Shown here piece after piece: positions 43,401 to 52,810 of a DNA stretch of 64,000 bases (position 1 is the first letter of the stretch; every line of letters begins with the position of its first letter). The DNA is taken from positions 20,852-84,851 of the forward strand of contig NZ_JAEPQA010000001.1 in the NCBI RefSeq assembly GCF_017640745.1, read 5' to 3'. Source of the DNA: Nisaea sp. (GTDB taxonomy: Bacteria > Pseudomonadota > Alphaproteobacteria > Thalassobaculales > Thalassobaculaceae). Position numbers and translations under genes: made by a program. Below the pieces are notes generated by a model. The model ran no database searches. It saw only the letters and a list, made by a program, of their open reading frames with translations, and was not told where the DNA came from.

Positions 43401-43482
43401 GCCGCTGGACCCGTCGGGTGGCACTGCCTATAAGAGTTCACCGGGTTTCCGAACAGAATGCCGAACAGAATGGACGTGTGAG

Positions 43483-44772
43483 ATGCACGATATCAGATGG
43501 ATTCGCGAGGACGGAGCGGCCTTCGACAAGGCCATGGCGCGCCGCGGCTTCGAGCCGCAGGCAGGCGCCATCCTCGAGATCGACAAGAAGTGGCGGGATG
43601 CCACGACCGAACTGCAAACCCTGCAGCAGCGCCGCAACGAGGCCTCCAAGGAGATCGGCAAGGTGAAGTCCCAGGGGGGCGACGCCGATGCGCTGATGAA
43701 GGAAGTGGCCGACATCAAGGCCCGCATGCAGCAGCTCGAGGAAGACGAACGGTCGCTTTCCGAGAAGCTCGACGCGGCACTGTCCGGACTGCCGAACATT
43801 CTTGCCGACGACGTGCCGGACGGGCCCGACGAGACCGCGAATGTCGAGATCCGCAAGGTGGGGCCGGCGGCGCAAGGCAACGCCAAGTCGGCGGATCATG
43901 TCGCCATTGGCGAAGGCCTCGGCATGATGGATTTCGAGACCGCGGCGAAGCTCTCCGGGGCGCGCTTCACGCTTTTGAAAGGCCAGCTGTCGCGCCTTGA
44001 GCGTGCGCTCGCCAACTTCATGCTGGATATCCACACCGGTGAGTTCGGCTATACCGAGGTCTCGCCGCCCTACATGGTTCGCGACGCGGCGCTCTACGGC
44101 ACCGGACAACTGCCGAAGTTCGGCGAGGACCTGTTCCGGACGACGGGCGATCACTGGCTGATCCCGACCGCCGAAGTGCCGCTGACCAATATCGCCAACG
44201 GCGAGATCCTCGCGGAAGAAGAACTGCCGCTGCGCTTCACCGCTTATACGCCCTGCTTCCGCTCGGAAGCGGGATCGGCCGGGCGCGACACGCGGGGCAT
44301 GATCCGGCTGCACCAGTTCAGCAAGGTCGAGCTTGTCTCCATCACCCATCCGGACAAGTCCGCAGAAGAGCACGAGCGGATGACGAACTGTGCCGAAGAG
44401 GTGCTGAAGCGCCTCGGGCTCTCCTACCGCGTCGTCACGCTCTGTTCGGGCGATACCGGGTTTGGCGCGCGCAAGACCTACGATATCGAGGTCTGGCTGC
44501 CGGGGCAGGACAACGGCAAAGGCATGTATCGCGAGATCTCGAGCTGTTCGAACTGCTGGGATTTCCAAGCCCGCCGCATGAAGGCCCGCTACCGGGTCGC
44601 CGGCGGCAAGCAGACCGCCTTCGTTCATACCCTGAACGGCTCCGCCCTCGCGGTCGGCCGCACCCTCATCGCTATGCTGGAGAACTACGCCGAAGAAGAC
44701 GGCTCGGTGTCCGTGCCTGAGGTCCTGCAGCCTTACATGGGCGGCCTCACGCGGATCTCCGCCGGCGGCTGA
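43483..44772 (+). CDS. serS: seryl-tRNA synthetase
   Basis: The protein has 429 residues. The N-terminal long coiled-coil arm (about 30-105, [20 protein letters not shown]) touches the tRNA-Ser variable arm. The class II core follows, with motif 2 in [20 protein letters not shown] and motif 3 in [18 protein letters not shown]. It charges tRNA-Ser and tRNA-Sec. The start at 43483 gives [11 protein letters not shown], as in other alphaproteobacteria. surE follows 14 nt after the stop. Confidence 0.96.
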   Translation: MHDIRWIREDGAAFDKAMARRGFEPQAGAILEIDKKWRDATTELQTLQQRRNEASKEIGKVKSQGGDADALMKEVADIKARMQQLEEDERSLSEKLDAALSGLPNILADDVPDGPDETANVEIRKVGPAAQGNAKSADHVAIGEGLGMMDFETAAKLSGARFTLLKGQLSRLERALANFMLDIHTGEFGYTEVSPPYMVRDAALYGTGQLPKFGEDLFRTTGDHWLIPTAEVPLTNIANGEILAEEELPLRFTAYTPCFRSEAGSAGRDTRGMIRLHQFSKVELVSITHPDKSAEEHERMTNCAEEVLKRLGLSYRVVTLCSGDTGFGARKTYDIEVWLPGQDNGKGMYREISSCSNCWDFQARRMKARYRVAGGKQTAFVHTLNGSALAVGRTLIAMLENYAEEDGSVSVPEVLQPYMGGLTRISAGG

Positions 44773-44786
44773 CGGGAGAACGCTCC

Positions 44787-45584
44787 ATGGCCTGGCCGCT
44801 CGATCACTCCAAGGCGCGCATCCTGATCTCGAACGATGACGGCTTTTACGCACCGGGACTTCAGGTCCTGGTGCGGATCGCCCTCTCGATCTCGGACGAT
44901 GTCTGGGTCGTGGCGCCGGAGACGGAACAGAGCGGAGCGGGCCACTCGCTGACCCTGCGCCGCCCGCTTCAGGCCCGGGAGCATCAGCCGAACTGGTATT
45001 CCGTGAATGGCACGCCGACCGATTGCGTGTTGCTGGCGGTAAACCTGCTGATGAAGGAAAAGCGCCCGGATATCGTGCTCTCCGGGGTGAACCGAGCCGG
45101 TAATCTGGCCGAGGACATGACCTATTCCGGGACCGTGTCCGCGGCCATGGAAGCGACCATTCTCGGCGTCCCGGCCATTGCCTTCAGCCAGGAAGTGATC
45201 GACGGCGAGGCGGCGGACTGGACGCCGGCAGAAACGTACGGCCCGGATTTGCTGCGGCGGATCCTGAAGCAGGGTTTTCCCGCTAACACGCTGCTCAACG
45301 TCAACTTTCCTCCCGTCCCGGCGGAGCAGGTTAAGGGGATCCGGGTGACGGCCCAGGGGCGCCGGAAGAATGGCGACGATATCATGGAGGTCATCGATCC
45401 GAGGGGCGCGACACATTACTGGATCGGCCATATGCAGAGCATGCGGCCCTACGCGCCCGGGAGCGATCTCGAGGCGATCGATCATGGATATATCTCGGTC
45501 ACGCCGATCAAGATGGACATGACCGACAACGAGACCCTTTCCGACCTTCAACAGGCCTTTGCGCCCGAGCGCGCAACCGGATGA
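44787..45584 (+). CDS. surE: 5'/3'-nucleotidase SurE
   Basis: The protein has 265 residues. The metal site begins ILISNDDGFYAPGL (Asp-Asp pair), with PETEQSGAGHSLTL, VNGTPTDCVLLAVN and the family signature SGVNRAGNLAEDMTYSGTV. It dephosphorylates nucleoside 5'- and 3'-monophosphates and is linked to stationary survival. surE followed by pcm (6 nt gap) is a well-known stress-survival pairing. Confidence 0.95.
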   Translation: MAWPLDHSKARILISNDDGFYAPGLQVLVRIALSISDDVWVVAPETEQSGAGHSLTLRRPLQAREHQPNWYSVNGTPTDCVLLAVNLLMKEKRPDIVLSGVNRAGNLAEDMTYSGTVSAAMEATILGVPAIAFSQEVIDGEAADWTPAETYGPDLLRRILKQGFPANTLLNVNFPPVPAEQVKGIRVTAQGRRKNGDDIMEVIDPRGATHYWIGHMQSMRPYAPGSDLEAIDHGYISVTPIKMDMTDNETLSDLQQAFAPERATG

Positions 45585-45590
45585 ACGGCC

Positions 45591-46235
45591 ATGACGCTTG
45601 AGGAAAGCAAGATCCGCCTGATCATGGAACTGCGCCGGGAGGGTATTTCGGACGCGGCCGTGCTCGGCGCGATCGAACGCATCCCCCGGGAAATCTTCAT
45701 CCCGGCACCGATCAAGACCTTCGCCTATGACAACCGGGCGCTGCCGATCGGTGCGGGGCAGACCATCAGCCAGCCCTATGTCGTCGCCTACATGACACAG
45801 GCACTGAAGCTGGACGACCGGTGCAAGGTGCTGGAAATCGGGACCGGCTCGGGATACCAGACGGCGATCCTCGCCAAGCTCGCGCGCCGGGTCTATTCCA
45901 TCGAACGGCACAAGAGCCTCTCGGAAGAAGCGAACGCGCGCTTCAAGCAGCTCGACCTGCACACGATCTCCACGCGGATCGGCGACGGCAGCAAGGGCTG
46001 GCCGGAGCAGGCACCGTTCGACCGGATCATCGTCACTGCGGCCTCCGAGGACGTTCCGGAGCAGCTTCTGGAACAGCTCGCCATCGGCGGCATCATGGTC
46101 GTCCCGATCGGCCCGCAGGAAGGGACCCAGCATATCTTCCGCTTCACCCGGACCGAGGAGGGAATCGAGCCGGAGCGAATGCTCCCGGTGCGATTCGTTC
46201 CGTTGATCGAGAGCGAGGCGCGGGACAGCGCCTGA
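45591..46235 (+). CDS. pcm: protein-L-isoaspartate O-methyltransferase
   Basis: The protein has 214 residues and is a complete Pcm. GAGQTISQPYVVAYMTQ (about 54-70) is the isoaspartyl-peptide binding motif, LEIGTGSGYQTAILAKL the SAM-binding loop, and RIGDGSKGWPEQAPFDRIIV the following motif. It methylates damaged aspartyl residues so they can be repaired. It differs sharply from the Pcm-like gene at 22998 that lacks the GQTIS motif. It is co-directional with surE upstream and the NlpD-like gene 80 bp downstream. Confidence 0.94.
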   Translation: MTLEESKIRLIMELRREGISDAAVLGAIERIPREIFIPAPIKTFAYDNRALPIGAGQTISQPYVVAYMTQALKLDDRCKVLEIGTGSGYQTAILAKLARRVYSIERHKSLSEEANARFKQLDLHTISTRIGDGSKGWPEQAPFDRIIVTAASEDVPEQLLEQLAIGGIMVVPIGPQEGTQHIFRFTRTEEGIEPERMLPVRFVPLIESEARDSA

Positions 46236-46315
46236 AATGTCCGGTGCCGCCGCAAGTTAGCGGTATCCTTCCTCCGTTGCTTGAGCCCCGGGTTCGCAAA
46301 ACCTAAACTCGCCCC

Positions 46316-47383
46316 ATGGCCGAAAAGCGTTCACGATTTTTGGTGGCGGTCGCGCTCCTGCTGCTGACCGGTCTGCTCGCCTCCTGCAGCGGAAACGCGC
46401 CGCGCCTCGCGAACTCGCGTCCGGATGCCGGCGTGCGCCTTGCCATTCCGCCCGGCGGCAGGATCAGCGCCGGCCCGAACGACACTGTCTACGAGATATC
46501 CCGGCGCTACGGCGTGCCGGTGCGGGACATCATCATCGCCAACGGCCTGCAGCCGCCATACCGGCTGAGTGTGGGGCAGGACCTCCGTCTGCCCGCGCCG
46601 AGCAATTATCTCGTGCGACCGGGCGACACGGTGTTTTCGATCTCCCGACGCTTCAATGTCGACATGCGGACGGTCGTGCAGATGAACGGGATCGCAGCGC
46701 CGTACCAGATCCATGTCGGCCAGGAATTGCGTCTTCCCTCGCAGGAAATCGCCGCAGCGACGCCGAATGTCGCTCTGCCGGAGGGACCGGGCGCGCGCGG
46801 CAGCCGGACCCGGACAGCTTTGCTGACCCCGGGAACCGTGGCGCTGCCCGAACCCAACCCGCGCAATCCTGTTGGGGCAGCGCCGGCCGTTTCCAATGTC
46901 AGGCCCGCGCCGGCACCTGTCAGTCGGCCTGTCGCTCAGGCCCCGGCCCCTGATGCGAAGACCGGACTCGAAGTCGCGAGAATCCGACCTCCGGAACGGA
47001 CCGGTTCCAGCTTCCGCTGGCCGGTGAGGGGAAGGGTGATCGCCAATTTCGGGCCACGTCAGGGCGGTTTGCACAATGACGGGATCAATATCGCCGCGCC
47101 GCACGGCGCCCCTGTCGTCGCGGCCGAGAACGGGGTCGTCGCCTATGCCGGAGACGGACTTCCCGGCTTTGGTCGGCTTCTGCTGCTGAAACATTCCGAT
47201 GGCTGGATCACCGCCTACGGCCATACAGACAAGCTGCTGGTGAAGCGCGGTGACGTGGTTCGCCGGGGTCAGACCATCGCGACGGTCGGGTCCACGGGCA
47301 GCGTCGACCGCCCGCAGCTGCATTTCGAGATCCGCAAGGAAAAGCGCGCGGTCGATCCGCGGCAGTATCTGGAAAAGATCTAA
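46316..47383 (+). CDS. nlpD: NlpD-like lipoprotein: two LysM domains and a degenerate LytM domain
   Basis: The protein has 355 residues. The signal peptide ends in lipobox LASC (21-24). LysM domains lie at about 55-92 and 98-140, followed by a Pro-rich linker and a C-terminal LytM/M23 domain (about 234-350). The zinc site is degraded: the first motif reads HNDGIN where active enzymes have H-x-x-x-D, and the last reads QLHFE instead of HLHFE. It should therefore not cut peptidoglycan but activate amidases, as NlpD/EnvC do. The surE-pcm-nlpD order supports the name. Its stop is 10 nt from that of the convergent DUF815 gene. Confidence 0.85.
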   Translation: MAEKRSRFLVAVALLLLTGLLASCSGNAPRLANSRPDAGVRLAIPPGGRISAGPNDTVYEISRRYGVPVRDIIIANGLQPPYRLSVGQDLRLPAPSNYLVRPGDTVFSISRRFNVDMRTVVQMNGIAAPYQIHVGQELRLPSQEIAAATPNVALPEGPGARGSRTRTALLTPGTVALPEPNPRNPVGAAPAVSNVRPAPAPVSRPVAQAPAPDAKTGLEVARIRPPERTGSSFRWPVRGRVIANFGPRQGGLHNDGINIAAPHGAPVVAAENGVVAYAGDGLPGFGRLLLLKHSDGWITAYGHTDKLLVKRGDVVRRGQTIATVGSTGSVDRPQLHFEIRKEKRAVDPRQYLEKI

Positions 47384-47393
47384 GCCGTCGGGC

Positions 47394-48251
47394 TCAGTCG
47401 AGCTTCTTGCCGAGATCGCCGGCCAGATCCTGGATGAACTGCCAGGCGACGCGGCCGGAGCGGGCTCCGCGAGTCACCTGCCATTCCTTCGCCCGCGCGC
47501 GCAGGTCCTCGGCGGAAATCGGTAGGTCATAGGCACTGACATAGCCTTCGATCATGGAGAGGAAGGTATCCTGGTCACAGGCATGGAAGCCGAGCCAGAG
47601 ACCGAAACGGTCAGACAGCGAGACCTTCTCCTCGACGGCCTCGCCGGGATTGATCGCGGTCGAACGTTCGTTGTCGATCATGTCCCGCGCCATCAGGTGG
47701 CGGCGGTTGGAGGTCGCATAGAACAGCACGTTGGACGGGCGGCCTTCGACGCCGCCTTCAAGAACCGCCTTGAGCGACTTGTAGGAATTGTCCGCAAAGT
47801 CGAAAGAGAGATCGTCGCAGAACACGATCAGACGCCGCTCGGTCTCACGCGCGAGATTGAGCAGGCGGGGCAGGGTCTCCAGATCCTCGCGATGGATTTC
47901 GACCAGCGCCAGGATCCCGTCGCGCTTGCTGTTCACCTCGGCATGCACGGCCTTGACCAGCGAACTCTTGCCCATGCCGCGCGAGCCCCAGAGCAGCGCG
48001 TTGTTGGCCGGCAGCCCGCGGGCGAAACGGTCCGTATTCTCGTAGAGCTGTTCGAGCTGCGGGCCGACGCCTTTCAGAAGCGAGATATCGACACGGTTGA
48101 TCTGCCTTACCGGATCGACCTGGCCGGTCTGCGCATTCCAGACGAAGCCCTCGGCATCGCCAAGGTCGGCGGCCTTCGCCGGCGGCGGCGCGATACGTTC
48201 GAGGGCGTCTGCAATACGGGTGAGAATCTCGAGTTCCCGGGCGTCGGACAT
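47394..48251 (-). CDS. DUF815 AAA-type ATPase
   Basis: The protein has 285 residues. An N-terminal segment (1-70) precedes an AAA core with Walker A GSRGMGKSSLVKA (about 88-100), Walker B LIVFCDDLSFD and a sensor region VLFYATSNRRHLM. This matches DUF815, a P-loop ATPase family close to DnaA/DnaC-type ATPases with no firm role. VDISLLKGVGPQLEQLYENT ahead of Walker A is typical. It is monocistronic, divergent from yajC, with a 257-bp gap that carries the yajC promoter. Confidence 0.85.
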   Translation of the reverse strand: MSDARELEILTRIADALERIAPPPAKAADLGDAEGFVWNAQTGQVDPVRQINRVDISLLKGVGPQLEQLYENTDRFARGLPANNALLWGSRGMGKSSLVKAVHAEVNSKRDGILALVEIHREDLETLPRLLNLARETERRLIVFCDDLSFDFADNSYKSLKAVLEGGVEGRPSNVLFYATSNRRHLMARDMIDNERSTAINPGEAVEEKVSLSDRFGLWLGFHACDQDTFLSMIEGYVSAYDLPISAEDLRARAKEWQVTRGARSGRVAWQFIQDLAGDLGKKLD

Positions 48252-48359
48252 GTCATTGAACCTTAAGAAGAGTATCGAACCAGGCCCGACCGCCAGGGGG
48301 CTGGGCGGCGGGAAAGTATCACACGCCGCCGCTCCGTCAATTCAATGGGGTTCCGGCCA

Positions 48360-48387
48360 TTGAAATTGCCGGGCGGGGCTTTATAGT
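48360..48387 (+). promoter_or_regulatory. putative sigma-70 promoter of yajC-secDF
   Basis: TTGAAA (48360-48365), a 16-nt spacer, then TATAGT (48382-48387). Both boxes match consensus at 5 of 6 positions. It lies in the divergent gap about 120 nt before yajC. Confidence 0.55.
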
Positions 48388-48508
48388 CCGCCGTTCCGAG
48401 TTTTCGGCTGCATCCGGCGGAAATGGCTGGCAGCAAGGCCGTGAAACGACTATGTGAGCGGGGTATGCGCAGAGCCGCAATTGACCCGTGGCAGTTTGGG
48501 AGAACTTA

Positions 48509-48880
48509 ATGCTCATTTCACCGGCCTATGCACAAGCGGCTGGCGGAGCCGGCGGTGGCTTCGATCTGATGGCGTTCCTGCCGCTGATCCTGATCTTTGT
48601 CGTCTTCTACTTTCTTCTGATCCGTCCGCAGCAGAAGCGGGTCAAGGAACACAAGGAGATGCTCTCCAAGGTTCGCCGGAACGACGTCATCGTCACGAAT
48701 GGCGGCCTCGTCGGTACGGTCACCAAGGTGATCGAAGACAAGGACGAGCTGCTGGTCGAAATCGCGGAAGGCGTGAAGGTCCGTGTCGTGCGCAGCATGA
48801 TCACAGATGTCCGCGCCAAGACCGAGCCCGCGAATACGGATTCGTCGGACAAGAAAGCGGCCTCCGAAGAGAAAAAATAA
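48509..48880 (+). CDS. yajC: preprotein translocase subunit YajC
   Basis: The protein has 123 residues. After MLISPAYAQ, a single membrane helix (LMAFLPLILIFVVFYFLLI, about 20-38) is followed directly by the YajC motif RPQQKRVKEHKEML and a small beta domain (NDVIVTNGGLVGTVTKV). It associates with SecDF-YidC. ATG 48509 has GGAG 7 nt upstream and is preferred to GTG 48488. secD starts 70 nt after the stop. Confidence 0.95.
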   Translation: MLISPAYAQAAGGAGGGFDLMAFLPLILIFVVFYFLLIRPQQKRVKEHKEMLSKVRRNDVIVTNGGLVGTVTKVIEDKDELLVEIAEGVKVRVVRSMITDVRAKTEPANTDSSDKKAASEEKK

Positions 48881-48950
48881 GACGGGATCGGCGCCGGCAA
48901 CGGCGCCGAACGTCGTTCAGACTGCCCGATCCGGCTAGAGGCACTAGAAG

Positions 48951-50525
48951 ATGCTCCAATTTCAGCCCTGGAAGATCACTGTTGTGGCGCTGGTCTGCGC
49001 GCTTGGCGTGCTGTATGCCGCGCCGAACGTGATCGAGCGCGACCTGACGCAGGACCTTCCTTCCTCCTGGCTTCCCGGCAAGAAGATCAATCTCGGCCTG
49101 GACCTACAGGGTGGATCGCACTTGCTGCTTGAGGTCGACGTCGACGTGGTCATTGCCGAACGGCTTGAGTCCATCGTCGACCAGGCCCGGCGCAATCTCC
49201 GGGAGGAGCGGATCGGCTATCGCGGCCTCGGGGTTTCGGGCGATACGGTCCGCTTCACCGTGCGTGAAGCTGAGGAACTCGATAAGGCGCGCGATATCGT
49301 GCGCCGGATCGATCCGCAAACCGAAACGCAAACCGATGTCGGCAATGTCGTCCGGATATCGCTGACCGAAGTCGCCATCCGCGACCTCAAGACCCGCGCG
49401 ATCTCCCAGTCGATCGAAATCGTCCGCCGCCGCATCGACGAGACCGGCGTGCGCGAGCCGACGATCCAGCGCCAGGGCGACGACCGGATCCTGCTTCAGC
49501 TTCCCGGCGTCGACGATCCGGAGCGCATCAAGGCGCTGCTCGGCCAGACGGCCAAGCTGACCTTCCGTATGGTCGATACGACGGCCTCCGTTCAGGACGC
49601 CCTCCAGGGCCGGGTCCCGCCGGGCTCACAGCTGCTCGAAGCGGCCGACGAGCGCTCGGGGGCACCGCGGCACTATGTCGTGAAGCGCCGGGTCATGGTC
49701 AGCGGCGAGAACCTCGTCGATGCCCAGCCGAGCTTCCAGGACGGGCAGCCTGTTGTCAGCTTCCGGTTCGACAGCGTCGGCGGCCGCCGCTTCGGCCAGG
49801 CCACGTCGGAGAATGTCGGCCGGCCTTTCGCCATCGTGCTCGATGGCAAGGTGATCAGCGCACCGGTGATCCAGACCGCCATTCTTGGCGGGGCCGGTAT
49901 CATTTCCGGCAGCTTCACGGTGCAGGAAGTCCAGGACCTTTCCCTTCTGCTCCGTGCAGGTGCGCTTCCCGCACCGCTTCAGGTCCTCGAAGAGCGGACG
50001 ATCGGCCCGGGACTTGGCGCGGACTCGGTGGCGGCCGGCAAGGTCGCCAGCATGATCGGGCTTCTGCTCGTGATCGGCTATATGGTCGTCGCCTACGGCT
50101 TTTTCGGTCTCCTGGCCAACGCCGCACTGTTCTTCAACATCGCCCTGATTGTCGCCGTACTGTCGACACTCCAGGCGACCCTTACGCTTCCGGGCATTGC
50201 CGGCATCGTGCTGACCATCGGCATGGCCGTGGATGCGAACGTGCTGATTTTCGAGCGCATTCGTGAGGAAGTCCGGAACGGTCGAACGCCTATGGCGGCG
50301 GTCGAGGCCGGATATCAGCGTGCGTTCCGGACCATCGTCGACTCGAACCTGACCACGTTGTTCGCGGTCGCATTCCTTTATTTCGTCGGCTCCGGGCCGG
50401 TGAAGGGCTTTGCCGTTACGCTCGGGATCGGGATCATATCCTCGATGTTCACCGCGATCATGGTGACCCGTCTCCTTGTCGTGCTCTGGCTGCGTCGCAG
50501 CCGCCCGAGCGAACTGCCGATCTGA
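48951..50525 (+). CDS. secD: protein translocase subunit SecD
   Basis: The protein has 524 residues. One N-terminal membrane helix is followed by LGLDLQGGSHLLLEV, a large periplasmic P1 domain (about 40-330) and five C-terminal helices with GMAVDANVLIFERIREE, the conserved RND-like segment. SecD and SecF use the proton gradient to pull proteins through SecYEG. The Asp in DANVLIFERI should be in the proton path. It is followed by secF after 12 nt. Confidence 0.96.
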   Translation: MLQFQPWKITVVALVCALGVLYAAPNVIERDLTQDLPSSWLPGKKINLGLDLQGGSHLLLEVDVDVVIAERLESIVDQARRNLREERIGYRGLGVSGDTVRFTVREAEELDKARDIVRRIDPQTETQTDVGNVVRISLTEVAIRDLKTRAISQSIEIVRRRIDETGVREPTIQRQGDDRILLQLPGVDDPERIKALLGQTAKLTFRMVDTTASVQDALQGRVPPGSQLLEAADERSGAPRHYVVKRRVMVSGENLVDAQPSFQDGQPVVSFRFDSVGGRRFGQATSENVGRPFAIVLDGKVISAPVIQTAILGGAGIISGSFTVQEVQDLSLLLRAGALPAPLQVLEERTIGPGLGADSVAAGKVASMIGLLLVIGYMVVAYGFFGLLANAALFFNIALIVAVLSTLQATLTLPGIAGIVLTIGMAVDANVLIFERIREEVRNGRTPMAAVEAGYQRAFRTIVDSNLTTLFAVAFLYFVGSGPVKGFAVTLGIGIISSMFTAIMVTRLLVVLWLRRSRPSELPI

Positions 50526-50537
50526 GGGAACTGAGAG

Positions 50538-51500
50538 ATGTTCAAGCCACTTCGCATCGTTCCCCACGGAACCAACTTCCCGTTCGTCGCAAACCGCACG
50601 AAGGCGTTTGTCTTCTCGATCGCGCTGGTGCTGGCGAGCTTTGGCCTGATTCTCGTGAACGGGCTCAATTTCGGCATCGATTTCCGCGGCGGTATCCTGA
50701 TGGAGATCAAGACCGAGGGACCGGCGGACATTCCGGCCCTCAGGTCTCAGCTCGGCGCTCTCGATCTCGGCGAGGTCGCGATCCAGGAATTCGGCGGGGA
50801 AAACGAAGTCCTGATCCGGATCCAGCGACAGGACGGCACCGAGGAAGAGCAGCTTCTCGCGGTCGAGGCGGTGAAATCCTCCCTCGGCGACAAGGTCGAT
50901 TACCGCCGGACGGAGTTCGTCGGACCCACGGTCGGCGCGGAACTGATCGAGGCCGGTATGCTCGCCATGCTGGGCGCGCTCGGGGCGATCCTCGTCTACA
51001 TCTGGTTCCGCTTCGAATGGCAGTTCGGCGTCTGCGCCCTGATCGCGCTGGCCCACGACATCATATCGACCTTCGGGCTGTTCGCTCTGAACGGGCACGA
51101 GTTCAACCTGCCGACGGTCGCCGCGATCCTGACCATCGCCGGTTACTCGATCAACGATACCGTCGTCGTGTTCGACCGGGTGCGCGAGAACTTCCGCAAA
51201 TACAAGAAGATGTCGCTCGCGGAGCTGTTCAATCTCTCGATCAACGAGACCCTGTCCCGCACCACCATGACTTCCTTCACGACTTTGCTCGCGCTTCTGG
51301 CGATCTACTTCTTCGGGGGAGCAGTGCTGGCGGACTTCGCGCTGGCGATGATCTGGGGCATCGTGATCGGCACCTATTCCTCCATTTTCGTCGCGGTTCC
51401 GTTGCTGCTCTATCTGCAGCCGCGACGGGGCGACGAGGAGGACGAGGACCTGGGCGCGCCCGGGACCGTGCCGCAGGGAGCCGACGGACCGAAGGACTGA
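50538..51500 (+). CDS. secF: protein translocase subunit SecF
   Basis: The protein has 320 residues and six membrane helices. GLNFGIDFRGGILMEIKT is the SecF N-terminal signature, and GYSINDTVVVFDRVREN the conserved cytoplasmic-end motif; NETLSRTTMTSFTTLLALLA follows. It forms a complex with SecD. The C-terminus adds about 20 acidic/Gly-rich residues. The Mth938-like gene starts 4 nt after the stop, so the downstream trio is likely read from the sec operon. Confidence 0.96.
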   Translation: MFKPLRIVPHGTNFPFVANRTKAFVFSIALVLASFGLILVNGLNFGIDFRGGILMEIKTEGPADIPALRSQLGALDLGEVAIQEFGGENEVLIRIQRQDGTEEEQLLAVEAVKSSLGDKVDYRRTEFVGPTVGAELIEAGMLAMLGALGAILVYIWFRFEWQFGVCALIALAHDIISTFGLFALNGHEFNLPTVAAILTIAGYSINDTVVVFDRVRENFRKYKKMSLAELFNLSINETLSRTTMTSFTTLLALLAIYFFGGAVLADFALAMIWGIVIGTYSSIFVAVPLLLYLQPRRGDEEDEDLGAPGTVPQGADGPKD

Positions 51501-51504
51501 TCCA

Positions 51505-51882
51505 ATGGATGTGACGCCCCTGATCCCGGAAGGCCGCCAGCTGATCGAGGCTTACGGCGACGGGGCGTTCCGGATAACGGGCGAGCGCCATGCCGGCGCG
51601 GTGATCGTGTTTCCGGAAGCGACCTTCGCCTGGAACTTGAGCGGAATTTCGGGACTCTCGCTCGACGATTTCTCACTTGTGACCGAACGGGAGCCGGTTC
51701 CGGAAATCCTGTTGCTCGGAACCGGCGCGCGGACAGAGTTCGTGCTGCCGTCGCTCAGGGCGGCCGTGAGGGAAAAGGGGCCTGTGGTCGATATCATGGA
51801 TACAGGGGCCGCATGCCGGACCTACAACGTGTTGCTGGCGGAAGGGCGCCGGGTCGCGGCGGCGCTGCTGCCCGTTGACTGA
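51505..51882 (+). CDS. Mth938-like protein (NDUFAF3 homologue)
   Basis: The protein has 125 residues and a single Mth938/DUF498 domain: YGDGAFRITGERHAGAVIVF, EILLLGTGARTEFVLPSLRA and VDIMDTGAACRTYNVLLAEG. The human member NDUFAF3 is a complex I assembly factor, and its bacterial homologues often lie beside secDF. A role in complex I assembly here is inferred from that. It begins 4 nt after secF and overlaps the next gene by 8 nt. It is small, cytosolic, and has no signal peptide. Confidence 0.88.
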   Translation: MDVTPLIPEGRQLIEAYGDGAFRITGERHAGAVIVFPEATFAWNLSGISGLSLDDFSLVTEREPVPEILLLGTGARTEFVLPSLRAAVREKGPVVDIMDTGAACRTYNVLLAEGRRVAAALLPVD

Positions 51883-52810
51883 CCGCGCCAGAGAAAGCGA
51901 TATCGCTTTCTGCCGAGAGATCGCCGGTCGGGCCAATGCAAACCTGCTTCATGCGGCCCGTCTTCTCCCGCCTCCGCGCCAGGATTTCTTCTTCGCGAGC
52001 TACGCCGCCATGCGCCTTATCGACGATAGGGTCGATGACGATTTCCTGATGCGCCCGGCGCCGGCACGGACCGAGACCCGCGAGTTGATGCTGCAGGAGA
52101 TCGATGCCTGGGAAGGGCAGTGTCTCGGCCACGCGGAACAGGGACCTCTCCCAGACCCGGTCCGGCGCGCAATGCAGGACATCGTGCTCGTTTCCGACCT
52201 CGGCGAAACGCCATGGCGGGGGCTTGCCGATGCGATGCGGCGCGATGTCGAAGAGCGGGAAATGGCGGATTGGGAGGATTTCCTGTCCTATGCCGAAGGC
52301 GCGACCGTCGCGCCAGCGACCGTCTTCATCTATCTCCTGGCGGCACAACCCGGTCGGACAGGTTTCCACTGCGATTTACCGGAGGCGCCGGTCACCTACG
52401 CAGTCGATCTCGGAATCTTCTGCTACCTCGTCCATATTCTGCGCGATCTGGCGAAGGATGCGGAGCGTTCGGACCGGCTGGTCACGATCCCTCAAAGCCT
52501 GCTCGCCGAGGCCGGGCTGGAGAAAAGCGGTCTCTCCGAAGCCGTGCGGGCTCGCGATCCCCGGATCTCGCAGCTGGCCGTATTGGTCCGCGCCAGGGCG
52601 AACGGGCACCTGGAGCTCGGACGCCAGTCGCTTGCTCGCCTGAAACCATTTCTTGGCCGGCGCGAGTATTTCGCGCTGTCGGGACTGATCCGGATCTACG
52701 AGACGCTGTTCGAACGGTTCAGCGCCGATTTCTTCGAAGGACTCGCCGCGGCGCCCGAACTGGAACTTTCGCTCCGCGCTGACCTTCTGAACGCGAGGGC
52801 CGAACCGTGA
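51875..52810 (+). CDS. squalene/phytoene synthase family protein (catalytic Asp motifs intact)
   Basis: The protein has 311 residues, all-helical. The first Asp-rich motif is RLIDDRVDD (about 47-55) and the second is HILRDLAKDAER with Asp191 and Asp195, so head-to-head prenyl-diphosphate condensation is possible. It resembles HpnC/HpnD or phytoene synthase, but no carotenoid or hopanoid gene is nearby. The start is TTG at 51875, overlapping the Mth938-like gene by 8 nt, and the end overlaps the next gene by 4 nt. The weak start suggests low, coupled expression. The alternative is an assembly-factor role like its neighbour. Confidence 0.75.
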   Translation: MTDRARESDIAFCREIAGRANANLLHAARLLPPPRQDFFFASYAAMRLIDDRVDDDFLMRPAPARTETRELMLQEIDAWEGQCLGHAEQGPLPDPVRRAMQDIVLVSDLGETPWRGLADAMRRDVEEREMADWEDFLSYAEGATVAPATVFIYLLAAQPGRTGFHCDLPEAPVTYAVDLGIFCYLVHILRDLAKDAERSDRLVTIPQSLLAEAGLEKSGLSEAVRARDPRISQLAVLVRARANGHLELGRQSLARLKPFLGRREYFALSGLIRIYETLFERFSADFFEGLAAAPELELSLRADLLNARAEP

